Assembly (NCBI GenBank): GCA_900549865.1
Contig: URPU01000022.1
Location: forward strand, 1 to 27,276
Source: an uncultured Eubacteriales bacterium
Lineage (GTDB): Bacteria > Bacillota > Clostridia > Oscillospirales > Oscillospiraceae
Length of the DNA: 27,276 nt
Direction of reading: 5' to 3'
The notes under the pieces are model-generated. The model saw only the letters and a program-made list of their open reading frames with translations, was not told the DNA's origin and did no database searches. Both the position numbers and the translations under genes were made by a program. Position 1 is the stretch's first letter. Each line of letters starts with the position of its first letter. Shown piece by piece: positions 1 through 7,671 of the stretch.

Positions 1-173
1 AGATGGCTGATCTGCTTTCCTTCCCGGCGCTTTTCGTTCATATAGGCACGCATGGGCATCTCCGGGATGTCCAGCGTGATCATATTCATGGCGTCATACC
101 GCTTCGTAAGAAAATGCGGGATGAGGTAGTACATGGGGTCCTCGTGCTTGACGAGCGTTCCGTCCGGGCGCAT
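1..173 (-). CDS. 2-oxoacid dehydrogenase acyltransferase (E2)-like protein, partial
   Basis: Only the first 57 codons are inside the window; the gene continues past position 1. The ATG at 173-171 follows a strong GGAGGG ribosome binding site 6 nt upstream, and a consensus promoter lies further upstream. The peptide begins MRPDGTLVKHEDPMYYLIPH and continues through TKRYDAMNMITLDIP to EKRREGKQISH. This resembles the start of the short stand-alone proteins that clostridial genomes annotate as 2-oxo acid dehydrogenase subunit E2, which have a chloramphenicol-acetyltransferase fold and no lipoyl domain. That assignment rests on remembered family resemblance (arginine/aspartate-rich start, a DPM motif and an R-x-D-A-x-N motif). 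The real role of those stand-alone proteins is unclear. The part carrying any catalytic HxxxD motif is outside the window. Confidence 0.55.
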   Translation of the reverse strand, partial: MRPDGTLVKHEDPMYYLIPHFLTKRYDAMNMITLDIPEMPMRAYMNEKRREGKQISH

Positions 174-217
174 TGTCTTCCCTCCGATTCATGTGGAAAC
201 ATAAAATTTTTGATGAA

Positions 218-246
218 ATTATACCTCTCGCGTGTTTTTTTGTCAA
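218..246 (-). promoter_or_regulatory. Sigma-A promoter of the partial acyltransferase-like gene
   Basis: On the minus strand a perfect TTGACA (246-241) and a perfect TATAAT (223-218) are separated by 17 bp. The start codon at 173 is about 35-40 nt past the expected transcription start. This is the best promoter match in the intergenic region 174-385. Confidence 0.85.
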
Positions 247-301
247 TATTTCGCTCGGCGGTTCACCGGAAAAATGAATTTTTTGTTAATTCGTCGCAAA
301 G

Positions 302-330
302 TTCACGACTTATTTACGATTTCGTATTAA
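302..330 (+). promoter_or_regulatory. Possible weak promoter of the GT-C-like gene
   Basis: TTCACG (302-307) and TATTAA (325-330) are 17 bp apart on the plus strand, upstream of the ATG at 386. Both boxes are imperfect and the surrounding region is AT-rich, so this is only a candidate. Confidence 0.3.
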
Positions 331-385
331 AGTTTATGTCATTGGGAGGCAAAGAAATGTCTCCCTTTCCTCGGAGGTCTTATTT

Positions 386-1678
386 ATGCGGCGTGGTTTC
401 CCCAACCGGAATTTTTCTTCTTTTCTCAACGGCAGATATGGCGCGGATGCATTGGGTCGGTTTTTGTCCGTCTGCGGATGCGTGTGCATTCTGCTCTCTC
501 TCGCTCTGCGGGGAAAGAGTTCTTTTTTTACGCTTGTGTTCTCCGCGGCGGCGCTGGCGCTGCCCTTTGTCCTCGCGGCGAACTGGCAGGAGGGGAACAC
601 GACGGAGGAATACATTCTGCCGCTGCTGTTTGCCTCGTATTCTCTCATGCTCGATTGGTGCGCGGGGCTTGACGGCGGGCAGTATACGCATCCGCCGCGT
701 GCGGCTTTCATATACGGGCTTTGCTTCTCCTTCGCGCTGCTGACGCGCGTCACGAACGCGCTGGGCGTATGCGTGGGCGTGGCCTTTATCAGCGTCGTGC
801 TCATGATAAAGGGCGAGTGGCGGTGCCTTGGCCTGAACGCCGCCGCTTTCCTCGGCGGGGCCGCCTTGCTGACGCTGCCCTTCTGCATTTACTTCGCCGC
901 GCACGGCGCGCTCTATGATATGTGGTACGGCACGCTGCTTTTCAACTTCGACTACTCGGCCTATTCCGGCACAGCCGCCCCCGCGGGGCTCAAGGCGCTG
1001 CTGGTGCTTATGCGGCGGTATCTGACGGGGTGGTGCCTCATCGCGGCGGCGGCATGGGGGCTTGTGTTCAGAAAACGCGGGCGGCTCAGCTGCGCGTTCT
1101 GGCTGCTCATCGCCCTTGTGAACACGCTTTTCATGTACACGCTGAACGATTACGCGCACTACGGCATCACGCTTCTGCCGCTGCTGTATGTGGCGCTGTG
1201 CCTGCTCAGCCCCGGTGAAGCCGATGGGCGCGATGCGGGGCTTGGCCGCGCGCTGCTGATATGCTGCTGCGCCGCGGTGCTGTGCAGCTCCGCCCTCAAG
1301 GTGTATAAGGAGAAGACGGAGGTCCTGCCCCCGCAGGCCTACGAAATGTACGGCGATGATTACCGCGCGCTTACCGGCCTCATCCCGGAGGACGGGCGCG
1401 CCAGCTTTGTCGCGTTTGACTGTCCGCGGCGGCTGTATCTGGATACGGGGCTGCGCCCGGCCTTCCGCTTCTTCACGCTTCAGCAGTGGATGAGCGTCAA
1501 CAGTCCGGCGTTCGCAGAGCGGATACACCGCGAATTTGCCGAGAGCGATGTGGAGTGGGTAATGACCTTCAACCTGTACACCACGCCTCTCGTGACGAGC
1601 GATATAATCGAAGCAAGGTATGAGCTTGTCGCCCAGTCGGAAAACGGAATATACCGCCTGTACAGACTGGCGGATTGA
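386..1678 (+). CDS. Membrane GT-C-type glycosyltransferase-like protein, probably N-terminally truncated
   Basis: This 430-residue hydrophobic protein has about eight to nine membrane segments. The segment near residues 68-80 (NWQEGNTTEEYILPL) matches the 'GN-x-TEEY-x-LP' signature of clostridial GT39/ArnT-like membrane proteins. The soluble C-terminal part (IPEDGRASFVAFDCPRRLYL, then FRFFTLQQW) also fits that family. These enzymes normally transfer sugars from polyprenyl-phosphate donors outside the membrane. Full members have about 100 more N-terminal residues, with a first loop carrying the catalytic Asp and a 'DHKGP' type motif; here the protein starts just before the second part of the fold. 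The chosen ATG has a CGGAGG site 8 nt upstream, and an in-frame stop at 287-289 rules out a long extension. It may be a decayed gene or a reduced relative. It converges on the next operon. Confidence 0.6.
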   Translation: MRRGFPNRNFSSFLNGRYGADALGRFLSVCGCVCILLSLALRGKSSFFTLVFSAAALALPFVLAANWQEGNTTEEYILPLLFASYSLMLDWCAGLDGGQYTHPPRAAFIYGLCFSFALLTRVTNALGVCVGVAFISVVLMIKGEWRCLGLNAAAFLGGAALLTLPFCIYFAAHGALYDMWYGTLLFNFDYSAYSGTAAPAGLKALLVLMRRYLTGWCLIAAAAWGLVFRKRGRLSCAFWLLIALVNTLFMYTLNDYAHYGITLLPLLYVALCLLSPGEADGRDAGLGRALLICCCAAVLCSSALKVYKEKTEVLPPQAYEMYGDDYRALTGLIPEDGRASFVAFDCPRRLYLDTGLRPAFRFFTLQQWMSVNSPAFAERIHREFAESDVEWVMTFNLYTTPLVTSDIIEARYELVAQSENGIYRLYRLAD

Positions 1679-1681
1679 ATA

Positions 1682-1714
1682 ACAGCACCCCCGGCCAATG
1701 GCCGGGGGTGCTGT
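1682..1714. terminator. Bidirectional hairpin terminator between convergent genes
   Basis: A perfect 15-bp GC-rich stem (arms 1682-1696 and 1700-1714) closes a 3-nt loop. It starts 4 nt after the stop of the plus-strand GT-C-like gene and lies 15 nt past the stop of the minus-strand operon. Flanking T-runs are weak on both sides, so efficiency is uncertain. Confidence 0.75.
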
Positions 1715-1728
1715 CTGTAAATCCAACT

Positions 1729-3012
1729 TTACTGCTGGCGTCTTGCAAGCCCCGCTATCGAGCACAGGATACCGTACAGGCACATCTGCACGAAGCCGAA
1801 GTACCACAGCACGAAGTTCATGTGCGTATGTATCTGTGAATGACTCTTCCCAAGGATGAACCACGATATCGACGCGATAAAGCTCAGCACGAACAGCGCC
1901 AACTCCCAACGGTTTTCCTTTCTGAATGCGCGCAGCACAAAAACGACAGTGGCATACACTATCATCGGCACGAAAAGCTCACTTTCAAAGCCCAAGAGCA
2001 CCGCCGTGTTGAAATCGAAGTACAGCGCCAGCACCTCGCCCACGCTTGCCTCAATGGAGCGGCGCAGGATGCGCGCAACGTTTTCATTCGTGGTGAAGTT
2101 CCCGTCCGGGTCGCCGATTATCGTACGGCAGAGGATATTCTTCTCATATATCTCTTTCAGACCGGCTATTGGATTGCCGTCGCCGCGCATGAACGCATGG
2201 ATGATAAGCACGGCGAAAAATCCGGCCAGCGCGCACAGTCCTATCTTCACGATGATGATGAACAGGCGTTTTCTGTCCGCACCGCTCCCCATAATGAGAT
2301 CGACCAGCGGAAACATGATGAGGCCCAGCATGATGGTGCTGATATACTCATAGCCGCAGGCGCTCTTCACGGCGATGGACAGCGCGATCAGCACATACAT
2401 CCACGGCTTATCGTACTTTTCATAATCAAGGGAGAACAGCATCCCCAGTATCACCGGCACGAACCATGTGAACTCCACCCAGTAGAGATTCTGCGCGAAG
2501 TCCGCCACCCACGGTGACAAGAGGAACGTGAGGTAGAACGCCGCGGCAAGGATGCCGTTATACTTTCTGCCCGCAAGGTACACTATCGCCATTACGGACG
2601 CCGCCGTAAGCGCGGCGCACACAGCCGTGAGCACCGTGCGCAGAGAGAGCAGCGACGACACTCCGCGCCCAGTGCACAGGATACGGGATAGCGTCTGATA
2701 AATATAGCCCTGGAGGCCCACCTGCGAGGTATAGTCCTTATATTTCACCCCGTCGAGGCCATAGTACTCCTCAATGACTGTTTTTATCTCTTCGCCGCTT
2801 TTGCCAACGGAGGCAAATTGCAGGCCGAAAGCGGAGTACGATGCACTGTCGCGCCCGTAGGCAATGCTTCCCATCGCAAGGTTTTCGCTGTCGGACTGAA
2901 ACTTGCTGTCCGGGATATAGAAATTTGCAAAAAGGAAGCCTATGCAGAGGATGAACGCAAGCACCGCCGCAATGCGGCCCGCCGTTCCCTTTTTATCAAG
3001 CGTATTTGCCAT
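1729..3012 (-). CDS. Polytopic membrane protein, last gene of glycan operon (GT-C-like, unknown function)
   Basis: This 427-residue protein has an N-terminal membrane anchor (about residues 12-31), an external loop of about 90 residues, and then roughly eight more membrane segments. Recognisable stretches are LSPWVADFAQNLYWVEFTWF and KSACGYEYIS in the middle and LGKSHSQIHTHMNFVLWYFG near the end. I recall these from uncharacterised polytopic proteins encoded beside glycosyltransferases in clostridial surface-polysaccharide loci. The topology, a large first loop plus many helices, is compatible with a GT-C enzyme or a glycan-handling membrane protein, but I cannot point to a certain catalytic residue. 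It starts 18 nt after the preceding GT2 gene behind a weak AGGTG site. No function is assigned beyond participation in the operon. Confidence 0.6.
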   Translation of the reverse strand: MANTLDKKGTAGRIAAVLAFILCIGFLFANFYIPDSKFQSDSENLAMGSIAYGRDSASYSAFGLQFASVGKSGEEIKTVIEEYYGLDGVKYKDYTSQVGLQGYIYQTLSRILCTGRGVSSLLSLRTVLTAVCAALTAASVMAIVYLAGRKYNGILAAAFYLTFLLSPWVADFAQNLYWVEFTWFVPVILGMLFSLDYEKYDKPWMYVLIALSIAVKSACGYEYISTIMLGLIMFPLVDLIMGSGADRKRLFIIIVKIGLCALAGFFAVLIIHAFMRGDGNPIAGLKEIYEKNILCRTIIGDPDGNFTTNENVARILRRSIEASVGEVLALYFDFNTAVLLGFESELFVPMIVYATVVFVLRAFRKENRWELALFVLSFIASISWFILGKSHSQIHTHMNFVLWYFGFVQMCLYGILCSIAGLARRQQ

Positions 3013-3030
3013 GCTGCACCTGTGGGCCGT

Positions 3031-3822
3031 TTACGGCCTGTACCTTCCCGCCGCGTTCAGCAGCAGTATTTTCATAAGCTCCGCATTGCCGCGGAGGGGC
3101 GATATCTTCGTCGGCGTTTTTCCCTTCGCGGGATATGCGCGCGTCACAGGTATTTCACACGCCTTGTACCCAAGCTGAGTCGCGCGCACGGAGAGATACG
3201 CTAAAAGCTCATACGTCATGAAAACGTCTCTCAGCGGCATGACGCGCCCATCGCGCAGATAGCGCGAGGAATACGCGCGGTAGGCGTTCGTAGTATCTGT
3301 AAAGCGCTGGTGCGCCGTGAGGGAGGTAATGGGCGCGTGGATGAGCTTGACGGCGACGAAGCGAGACAGAGGCGTATTTATCGCCCGGCCGCCCTTTATG
3401 AACCGTGAACCCTGCACCAGATCATAACCCTGCCTGAGCTTTTCTATAAAGCGGGGCACATCCTCAATGCTGTCCTTGTCGTTGCCGTCAATGGTGATGA
3501 CTCCGCTGTAGCCGCGCTGCAAGGCCCAATATATACCCATTCTGAGCTGTGCGCCCTGCTTGCCCGCGCCTTTTTTGACCAGCAGCGTGTTCACATTCAG
3601 CGCACGCAGGCGCGCCTCGTCCGTGCATCCGTCGGTGGAGCCGCCGTCGCATATCACTATATCCGCATAGGCGGATATGCCGTGCTCCTTCGCACGCGAA
3701 AGCTCGCGCGCGATGCGCTCCCCCTCGTTTATTATGGGGATGAGCAGCACGTAGTCTTTTGTTTTCCCGGCATACTCGGTGCATTCAAAATCCGGCACAC
3801 CATATATGTTTCTGTATAGCAT
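3031..3822 (-). CDS. Family 2 glycosyltransferase (soluble, GT-A fold)
   Basis: The protein is 263 residues from the ATG at 3822, which has an AAGGAGAG site 5 nt upstream; an earlier in-frame ATG at 3864 would overlap the preceding gene and lacks a site. The GT-A nucleotide-sugar core is clear: VLLIPIINEGERI near residue 24, CDGGSTDGCTDEA near residue 56, and the DxD-like metal site TIDGNDKDSIEDVP near residue 107. SRFIKGGRAINTPL and TDTTNAYRAYSSRYL follow and are characteristic of a polyprenyl-phosphate-glycosyltransferase-like subgroup. No membrane segment is apparent. It probably transfers a sugar from a nucleotide donor to a lipid or glycan acceptor on the cytoplasmic side. It lies 19 nt downstream of the isomerase gene. 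Confidence 0.88.
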   Translation of the reverse strand: MLYRNIYGVPDFECTEYAGKTKDYVLLIPIINEGERIARELSRAKEHGISAYADIVICDGGSTDGCTDEARLRALNVNTLLVKKGAGKQGAQLRMGIYWALQRGYSGVITIDGNDKDSIEDVPRFIEKLRQGYDLVQGSRFIKGGRAINTPLSRFVAVKLIHAPITSLTAHQRFTDTTNAYRAYSSRYLRDGRVMPLRDVFMTYELLAYLSVRATQLGYKACEIPVTRAYPAKGKTPTKISPLRGNAELMKILLLNAAGRYRP

Positions 3823-3841
3823 GGCTCTCTCCTTCCGCCTA

Positions 3842-4633
3842 TCAGCCCATTGCATCCCTGACATACGCCATCGCCGCTTCTAGCGCCGATGTACCACCGG
3901 TCTGCCGCCCCATCTCTATTGAGACATAGCCGCGATAATCCGCTGCGCGCAGGAACGCCGCAAGACGCGTATGCAGCGCGCGCCGCTCTATCGGCTTCAG
4001 GAACGGCTCACTCACATGGACATGGTTGATATATGCCTCATTCCCGGCAAGCACATCGACATCCTCGCCGTTTTCTATCATTGTGCCAATATCGAGATTC
4101 AGCATAAAGCCGGGCGAGTTCACCGTCTTCACCAGCGCAAGCGCCTCTGCGGTGGTATTTATATAATTGGTGCCGTATATGGCGGGGTTCGCCTCCATTG
4201 CAAGCACTGTGCCCCGCTGATGCGCATAGTCGCCAAGCTCGCGGAAAAACTCCGCCGCCGCGCCGCTGTCCGCGCCGCCGGGAAGCGTCCTGTTCTTCGG
4301 GCAGCCGAACACGAGATTTCCGCAGCCAACGGCAGCAGCAAAGTCTATGGCCCGGCGCGTATAGTCAAGAAGCGCCGCACGCTCCTGCGCACTGCCGAAA
4401 AGGCGCTCGCCCCTGCCGAACCAGATCGACTGCATGGACGGCACGGTAAAGCCATGAGTGCGCATAAGCTCCTGTGCCCAGCGCCGCGCGGCGGGCAGAT
4501 CGTCATACGGGGCGGATGGGAATATCCGCGTGGGCGCGATCTCAAGGCCGGAAAAGCCCAGTTCCTCCATCAGAGAATAAATGCGCGCATCGTCTCCGGC
4601 TTCCCACGCAATATTTGACACGGCAAGCTTCAT
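3842..4633 (-). CDS. Sugar phosphate isomerase/epimerase (xylose isomerase-like TIM barrel)
   Basis: This 263-residue protein has the AP endonuclease 2/xylose isomerase-like barrel. The barrel strands appear in order: LAVSNIAW at the start, SGLEIAPTRIF (28-39), VPSMQSIWFG, CGNLVFGCPKNR, LAMEANPAIYG, MLNLDIGTM, INHVHVSEPF and YVSIEMGRQ. The expected metal ligands of the family are present: Glu in AMEANP, Asp in NLDIGT, His in HVHVSE and Glu in SIEM. Proteins of this family interconvert or epimerise sugars and sugar acids using a divalent metal; the substrate cannot be read from sequence. The gene begins immediately after the SDR gene ends, so the two are translationally linked. Its operon partners suggest it makes or modifies a sugar precursor used by the two GT2 enzymes. 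Confidence 0.85.
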   Translation of the reverse strand: MKLAVSNIAWEAGDDARIYSLMEELGFSGLEIAPTRIFPSAPYDDLPAARRWAQELMRTHGFTVPSMQSIWFGRGERLFGSAQERAALLDYTRRAIDFAAAVGCGNLVFGCPKNRTLPGGADSGAAAEFFRELGDYAHQRGTVLAMEANPAIYGTNYINTTAEALALVKTVNSPGFMLNLDIGTMIENGEDVDVLAGNEAYINHVHVSEPFLKPIERRALHTRLAAFLRAADYRGYVSIEMGRQTGGTSALEAAMAYVRDAMG

Positions 4634-5551
4634 TCAATAACTCTCCACAAACTGCTTTATTTCGCGCATGACCTGCTCCTTGCCGCAGATATACCCGTCA
4701 CTGCGGCCGAAAAGTGCGGAATGCACGGTCCTATAATCGTAATCTGCCGGCGTGCCGCCGAGTTCGTTGACAAATGGCTCTCCGCTGAGGTACTCATAAA
4801 GCTCCCCTGCGGAGACGGGCTCCGTCGCGGGGTGGAAAAGCGTAAGCCCGGCGGAAAGAGCCGTGCATATGTCGCCCCACAGACGCGAGAGCGGATAGAA
4901 CTGATAGACGCTGCGGCTGTCCGTGAAGTTGAGCGCGGAAAAGCCCGTCTCTTTAAGCATGGCCTTAAGGCTGCGCTCCTCCTCCGCAGTGAGCGCGCGG
5001 CATTTATAAAAGCCGTTCGCCTCAAGCGTGTAAAACCCGGCTATCTCCGGCTGCATCCGCGAAAGTTCATCAAGCTTTTCCGGACGCAGCATGGACGGAA
5101 TGCGCCTTATATAGTCAAAAATGAAGTTCTTTTTTATATTCTTTCCAAAAAGCCCCGGCAGACGGATAATAAGCGCGACGGGATAATTTTCGCGCACCCA
5201 GCGCTCCAGCATGAGGCGGTCATAGCCGTATGCCTGCATCCCCGCGGGGTCGATGGGTGTCGTCTCATCCACGCCTTTCGGGCTGGGGAACACATCTATC
5301 GTCGAGATTAGCACGAGCTTCTTCGGCGCGATGCGGGCAATGTTGTCCTCGGCCTGCAATATAAGCTGCATGTCCTTCTCCGGCGCGCTGTTGGCGAGGA
5401 ATTTTTCCGCGCGCAGTCCGGCGTACACAAGAAGCTCCGGCGCAAGGCCGTAGGCCTCGGAAATATTTTTTGAATTGAAGGCCCCCTGAAAATCACCGTG
5501 GGCATATATATTGCTGCCGACAAAGCCGGTATAGCCGACGAGTATGTTCAT
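4634..5551 (-). CDS. Atypical NAD(P)-dependent sugar epimerase/dehydratase (SDR family)
   Basis: The protein is 305 residues from the ATG at 5551, preceded by GGGGGAGG; the longer frame from 5569 would run into the upstream gene. It opens with a Rossmann motif, MNILVGYTGFVGSN (GxTGxxGS). KKLVLISTIDVFPSP near residues 89-103 corresponds to the catalytic Ser/Thr strand of extended SDRs. The usual YxxxK catalytic pair reads Y-G-Y-D-R near residue 122, so arginine replaces lysine. ALIIRLPGLFGKNIKKNF follows, as in a family of SDR-like proteins from O-antigen and capsule loci. It probably binds a nucleotide sugar and NAD(P), but the changed catalytic residue makes classical epimerase or dehydratase chemistry uncertain. 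It ends where the isomerase gene starts. Confidence 0.8.
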   Translation of the reverse strand: MNILVGYTGFVGSNIYAHGDFQGAFNSKNISEAYGLAPELLVYAGLRAEKFLANSAPEKDMQLILQAEDNIARIAPKKLVLISTIDVFPSPKGVDETTPIDPAGMQAYGYDRLMLERWVRENYPVALIIRLPGLFGKNIKKNFIFDYIRRIPSMLRPEKLDELSRMQPEIAGFYTLEANGFYKCRALTAEEERSLKAMLKETGFSALNFTDSRSVYQFYPLSRLWGDICTALSAGLTLFHPATEPVSAGELYEYLSGEPFVNELGGTPADYDYRTVHSALFGRSDGYICGKEQVMREIKQFVESY

Positions 5552-5565
5552 ATCGCGCCTCCCCC

Positions 5566-6510
5566 TCAATTGAGCTTTTCTATGCTTTCAAATATATACT
5601 TCTTGCGGCGGAACACCAGATCCACAAGTATTTGCAGATACTTCACAACGACCGTGAGTATGCCGAAGAGTCCGAAAAACGCGAACGACAGGAAAAGTAT
5701 CGTCGTCGTCCAGCCCTCCACCGGGTTGCCGATGATGAAAATGACGAGCGAGTACACCGCCATGAACACCGTGGCAAGCATCATCAGCGCCGTCATAAAC
5801 ATCGACAGCCTGTACCCCACGTCGGTAAACAGCAGCAGCGTGTCCACCGCCAGGCGACGGCGATAGCCGCGCTCGCCCCGCGTCACGCCGGAGGCGTTCC
5901 GCACGGCCTTCGGCATATAGTATATTCCATCGGAGCGCAGGCCGCAGCTTGCGTAAATGGCCTTTCTGTATGGCACGGCGCGGTTGATGCCGCTTATGCG
6001 GTTTATGGCGCGACGGCTTATCATGCGGAAGCTCTCCGTGTGCATTTTGTACGGCATTGGAGAGTAACGCTGGAAGGTGCGGTAAAATATGCGCGAGGAC
6101 AGACTCTGCCGCTTTTCGGGCGCGGCGCTGACGATGTCATAGCCCTGCATTGCACGCGTATAGACGGCCATGACATCCTCCGCAGCCCAGTCCGGCTCAG
6201 TGCTGTCGAACTCAAAAACATAGTCGCCGATAGCAAGCTCCAGCCCTGCGTTCATGGCAAGCTCCAGTCCGTGAAAGCAGCTCATATTGACGACGGTCAC
6301 GCTGACGCCGAGAGCGTCCGCCCGCGGACTCATGGCGCGTATCGCGTCCACACTGCCGTCACGCGAATAGTCGTTGACGCAGATAAGCTCCGAATGCGCA
6401 AAGTTCGCCGAAAGCGCGGAGAGCACGTTTTCAAGGAAAACGCCTATCCTGTTCTGACAGTCATGCACATATACGATCGCCGAAACGAAGTTTTTCTCTC
6501 TGTTATCCAT
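5566..6510 (-). CDS. Family 2 glycosyltransferase with two C-terminal membrane segments (GtrB/DPM1-like)
   Basis: This 314-residue protein has an N-terminal GT-A domain: SAIVYVHDCQNRIGVFLENV near residue 9, LICVNDYSRDGSVDAI near residue 42, and VFEFDSTEPDW around residue 97 in place of the usual DADLQ-type metal site. Two hydrophobic hairpins follow at about residues 227-255 and 263-290, and then a basic tail (VFRRKKYIFES). This is the layout of bactoprenyl-phosphate glycosyltransferases such as GtrB, which load a sugar onto the lipid carrier at the inner membrane face. Its ATG overlaps the end of the oxidoreductase gene by 8 nt, and its ribosome binding site (GAGGTG) lies within that gene, indicating translational coupling. 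The likely role is making the lipid-linked sugar that a GT-C partner uses. Confidence 0.85.
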   Translation of the reverse strand: MDNREKNFVSAIVYVHDCQNRIGVFLENVLSALSANFAHSELICVNDYSRDGSVDAIRAMSPRADALGVSVTVVNMSCFHGLELAMNAGLELAIGDYVFEFDSTEPDWAAEDVMAVYTRAMQGYDIVSAAPEKRQSLSSRIFYRTFQRYSPMPYKMHTESFRMISRRAINRISGINRAVPYRKAIYASCGLRSDGIYYMPKAVRNASGVTRGERGYRRRLAVDTLLLFTDVGYRLSMFMTALMMLATVFMAVYSLVIFIIGNPVEGWTTTILFLSFAFFGLFGILTVVVKYLQILVDLVFRRKKYIFESIEKLN

Positions 6511-7630
6511 TTATCAGCACCTCATCCAAATCGTACACCGTGTTTATCTTGCCGGACAGGACGCTTACAAAGGTGGGCTCGGTGGAAAACGTCCTTATGA
6601 CAGTGGGACGGGAATCGTCTATCTCCGAGCTGAGAAGTATGGGCTTCATGGAGAAAAGCGAACTTTCATACTCAAAGCTGAACTCATCCCGCAGATACTT
6701 CCCCGCAAGCTTGGACATGTACGGGTACGCCGTTGCAGGGCGGGCGGGGCAGGTGTTGCAGTTGGCAAGCTGCGCGGGTGAGCACGTGCCGTCCGACGCG
6801 GCCTGGCACGAAAACTGCGGCAGGGCTTCATAGCTCGTCGTATGCGGCGTGAAGGTGACAGACGTGAGCGAGTGCAGCCCCGTCATGCCGAAGGGCATGA
6901 TGGAGAAAAACGGCCCGTCCATGACGGTTATGCCGCAGCTTGAAAGCTTTTCCCCGGCTTTGCAGAGGATGATCTCGCAAAGCTCATACTTTATCTTGAA
7001 GCATTCAAAGCCCAGCATGGATATTATCTGATTTGCGGAGGCGTAGCTTGCGTTGAGCACAAAGCGCGCCCTATACCGTCCACTGTTCTTTGTGCGGACC
7101 TCGTACTCCCGCCCGGTATTCTCTATTGCGCTGACGGCAGAACCATATTTTATCACAGCATTCGGCAGTGCGGCCAGCTTTTCAAGGTAATAATCACGCA
7201 GGACCGCCGCGTCATATGTATATTCGCGCACAAGAAAGGCCCCGTCGCAGAGACCCGGCTTGAAAAAGCGCTCCGGATGCAGCTCCTCGCACGGGATACC
7301 GGCGGCGCGGCAGAACTTTTTGAACTGCGCCCCGTCCGACCATGAGTACGCGCTGGAGGTGGCGTATATCTTGTCGAAGGCACGGTTTATACAAAAGTCG
7401 AAATCCTTATTGAAGCGCGCGAAATACCCCGCGGATTTGACGGCCGTTGAAAGCGAGCGCGGGTAATGATAGCCCTGATGTACACGCGCCTGATTGATAT
7501 AAGTGGCACGGCTGAACGCGGTGGAGTCGCACTCCAGCACGCACACTCTATCCCCGCGCGCTGCGCAGAAAAGCGCGGCATACAGGCCGTACAGCCCCGC
7601 GCCGATGATTATTCTGTCATAAGTGTCCAT
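6503..7630 (-). CDS. FAD-dependent oxidoreductase (DAO-like) of the glycan operon
   Basis: The protein is 375 residues from the ATG at 7630, which follows a CCGGAGAA site; the longer frame to 7666 lacks one. It starts with an FAD-binding Rossmann motif, IIIGAGLYGLYAALFCA, and an acidic strand end, CVLECD. INQARVHQGYHYPRSLSTA follows near residues 44-62. That stretch marks a group of FAD oxidoreductases I recall from surface-polysaccharide loci, related to the D-amino-acid oxidase/glycine oxidase fold. A cysteine cluster with spacing C-x7-C-x7-C-x2-C sits near residues 274-294 and might bind metal. The substrate is unknown; oxidation of a sugar or amino-sugar precursor is an inference from the neighbours. 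A 9-bp hairpin sits just upstream of its ribosome binding site. Confidence 0.8.
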   Translation of the reverse strand: MDTYDRIIIGAGLYGLYAALFCAARGDRVCVLECDSTAFSRATYINQARVHQGYHYPRSLSTAVKSAGYFARFNKDFDFCINRAFDKIYATSSAYSWSDGAQFKKFCRAAGIPCEELHPERFFKPGLCDGAFLVREYTYDAAVLRDYYLEKLAALPNAVIKYGSAVSAIENTGREYEVRTKNSGRYRARFVLNASYASANQIISMLGFECFKIKYELCEIILCKAGEKLSSCGITVMDGPFFSIMPFGMTGLHSLTSVTFTPHTTSYEALPQFSCQAASDGTCSPAQLANCNTCPARPATAYPYMSKLAGKYLRDEFSFEYESSLFSMKPILLSSEIDDSRPTVIRTFSTEPTFVSVLSGKINTVYDLDEVLING

Positions 7631-7640
7631 ACATTCTCCG

Positions 7641-7664
7641 GCGCGGCGGGGAAAGCCGCCGCGC
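7641..7664 (-). promoter_or_regulatory. Intercistronic GC hairpin before the oxidoreductase start
   Basis: Perfect 9-bp arms GCGCGGCGG (7641-7649) and CCGCCGCGC (7656-7664) enclose a 6-nt loop. It sits 7 nt beyond the stop of the small membrane protein gene and immediately before the ribosome binding site of the next gene. No T-run follows in the direction of transcription, so a processing, stability or attenuation element is likelier than a full terminator. Confidence 0.5.
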
Positions 7665-7671
7665 AAAGCGT

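Noticed and set aside
3..743. 246-residue plus-strand frame spanning the first gene, the promoter and the GT-C gene start
   Set aside because: It crosses a consensus promoter and a divergent gene; an ATG at 357 has a possible GGGAGG site, but the peptide quickly becomes Arg/Cys-rich shadow sequence.
380..1909. 509-residue minus-strand frame opposite the GT-C-like gene
   Set aside because: It is Arg/Gln/Glu-rich low-complexity translation running across the terminator; the plus-strand frame shows real membrane-protein structure.
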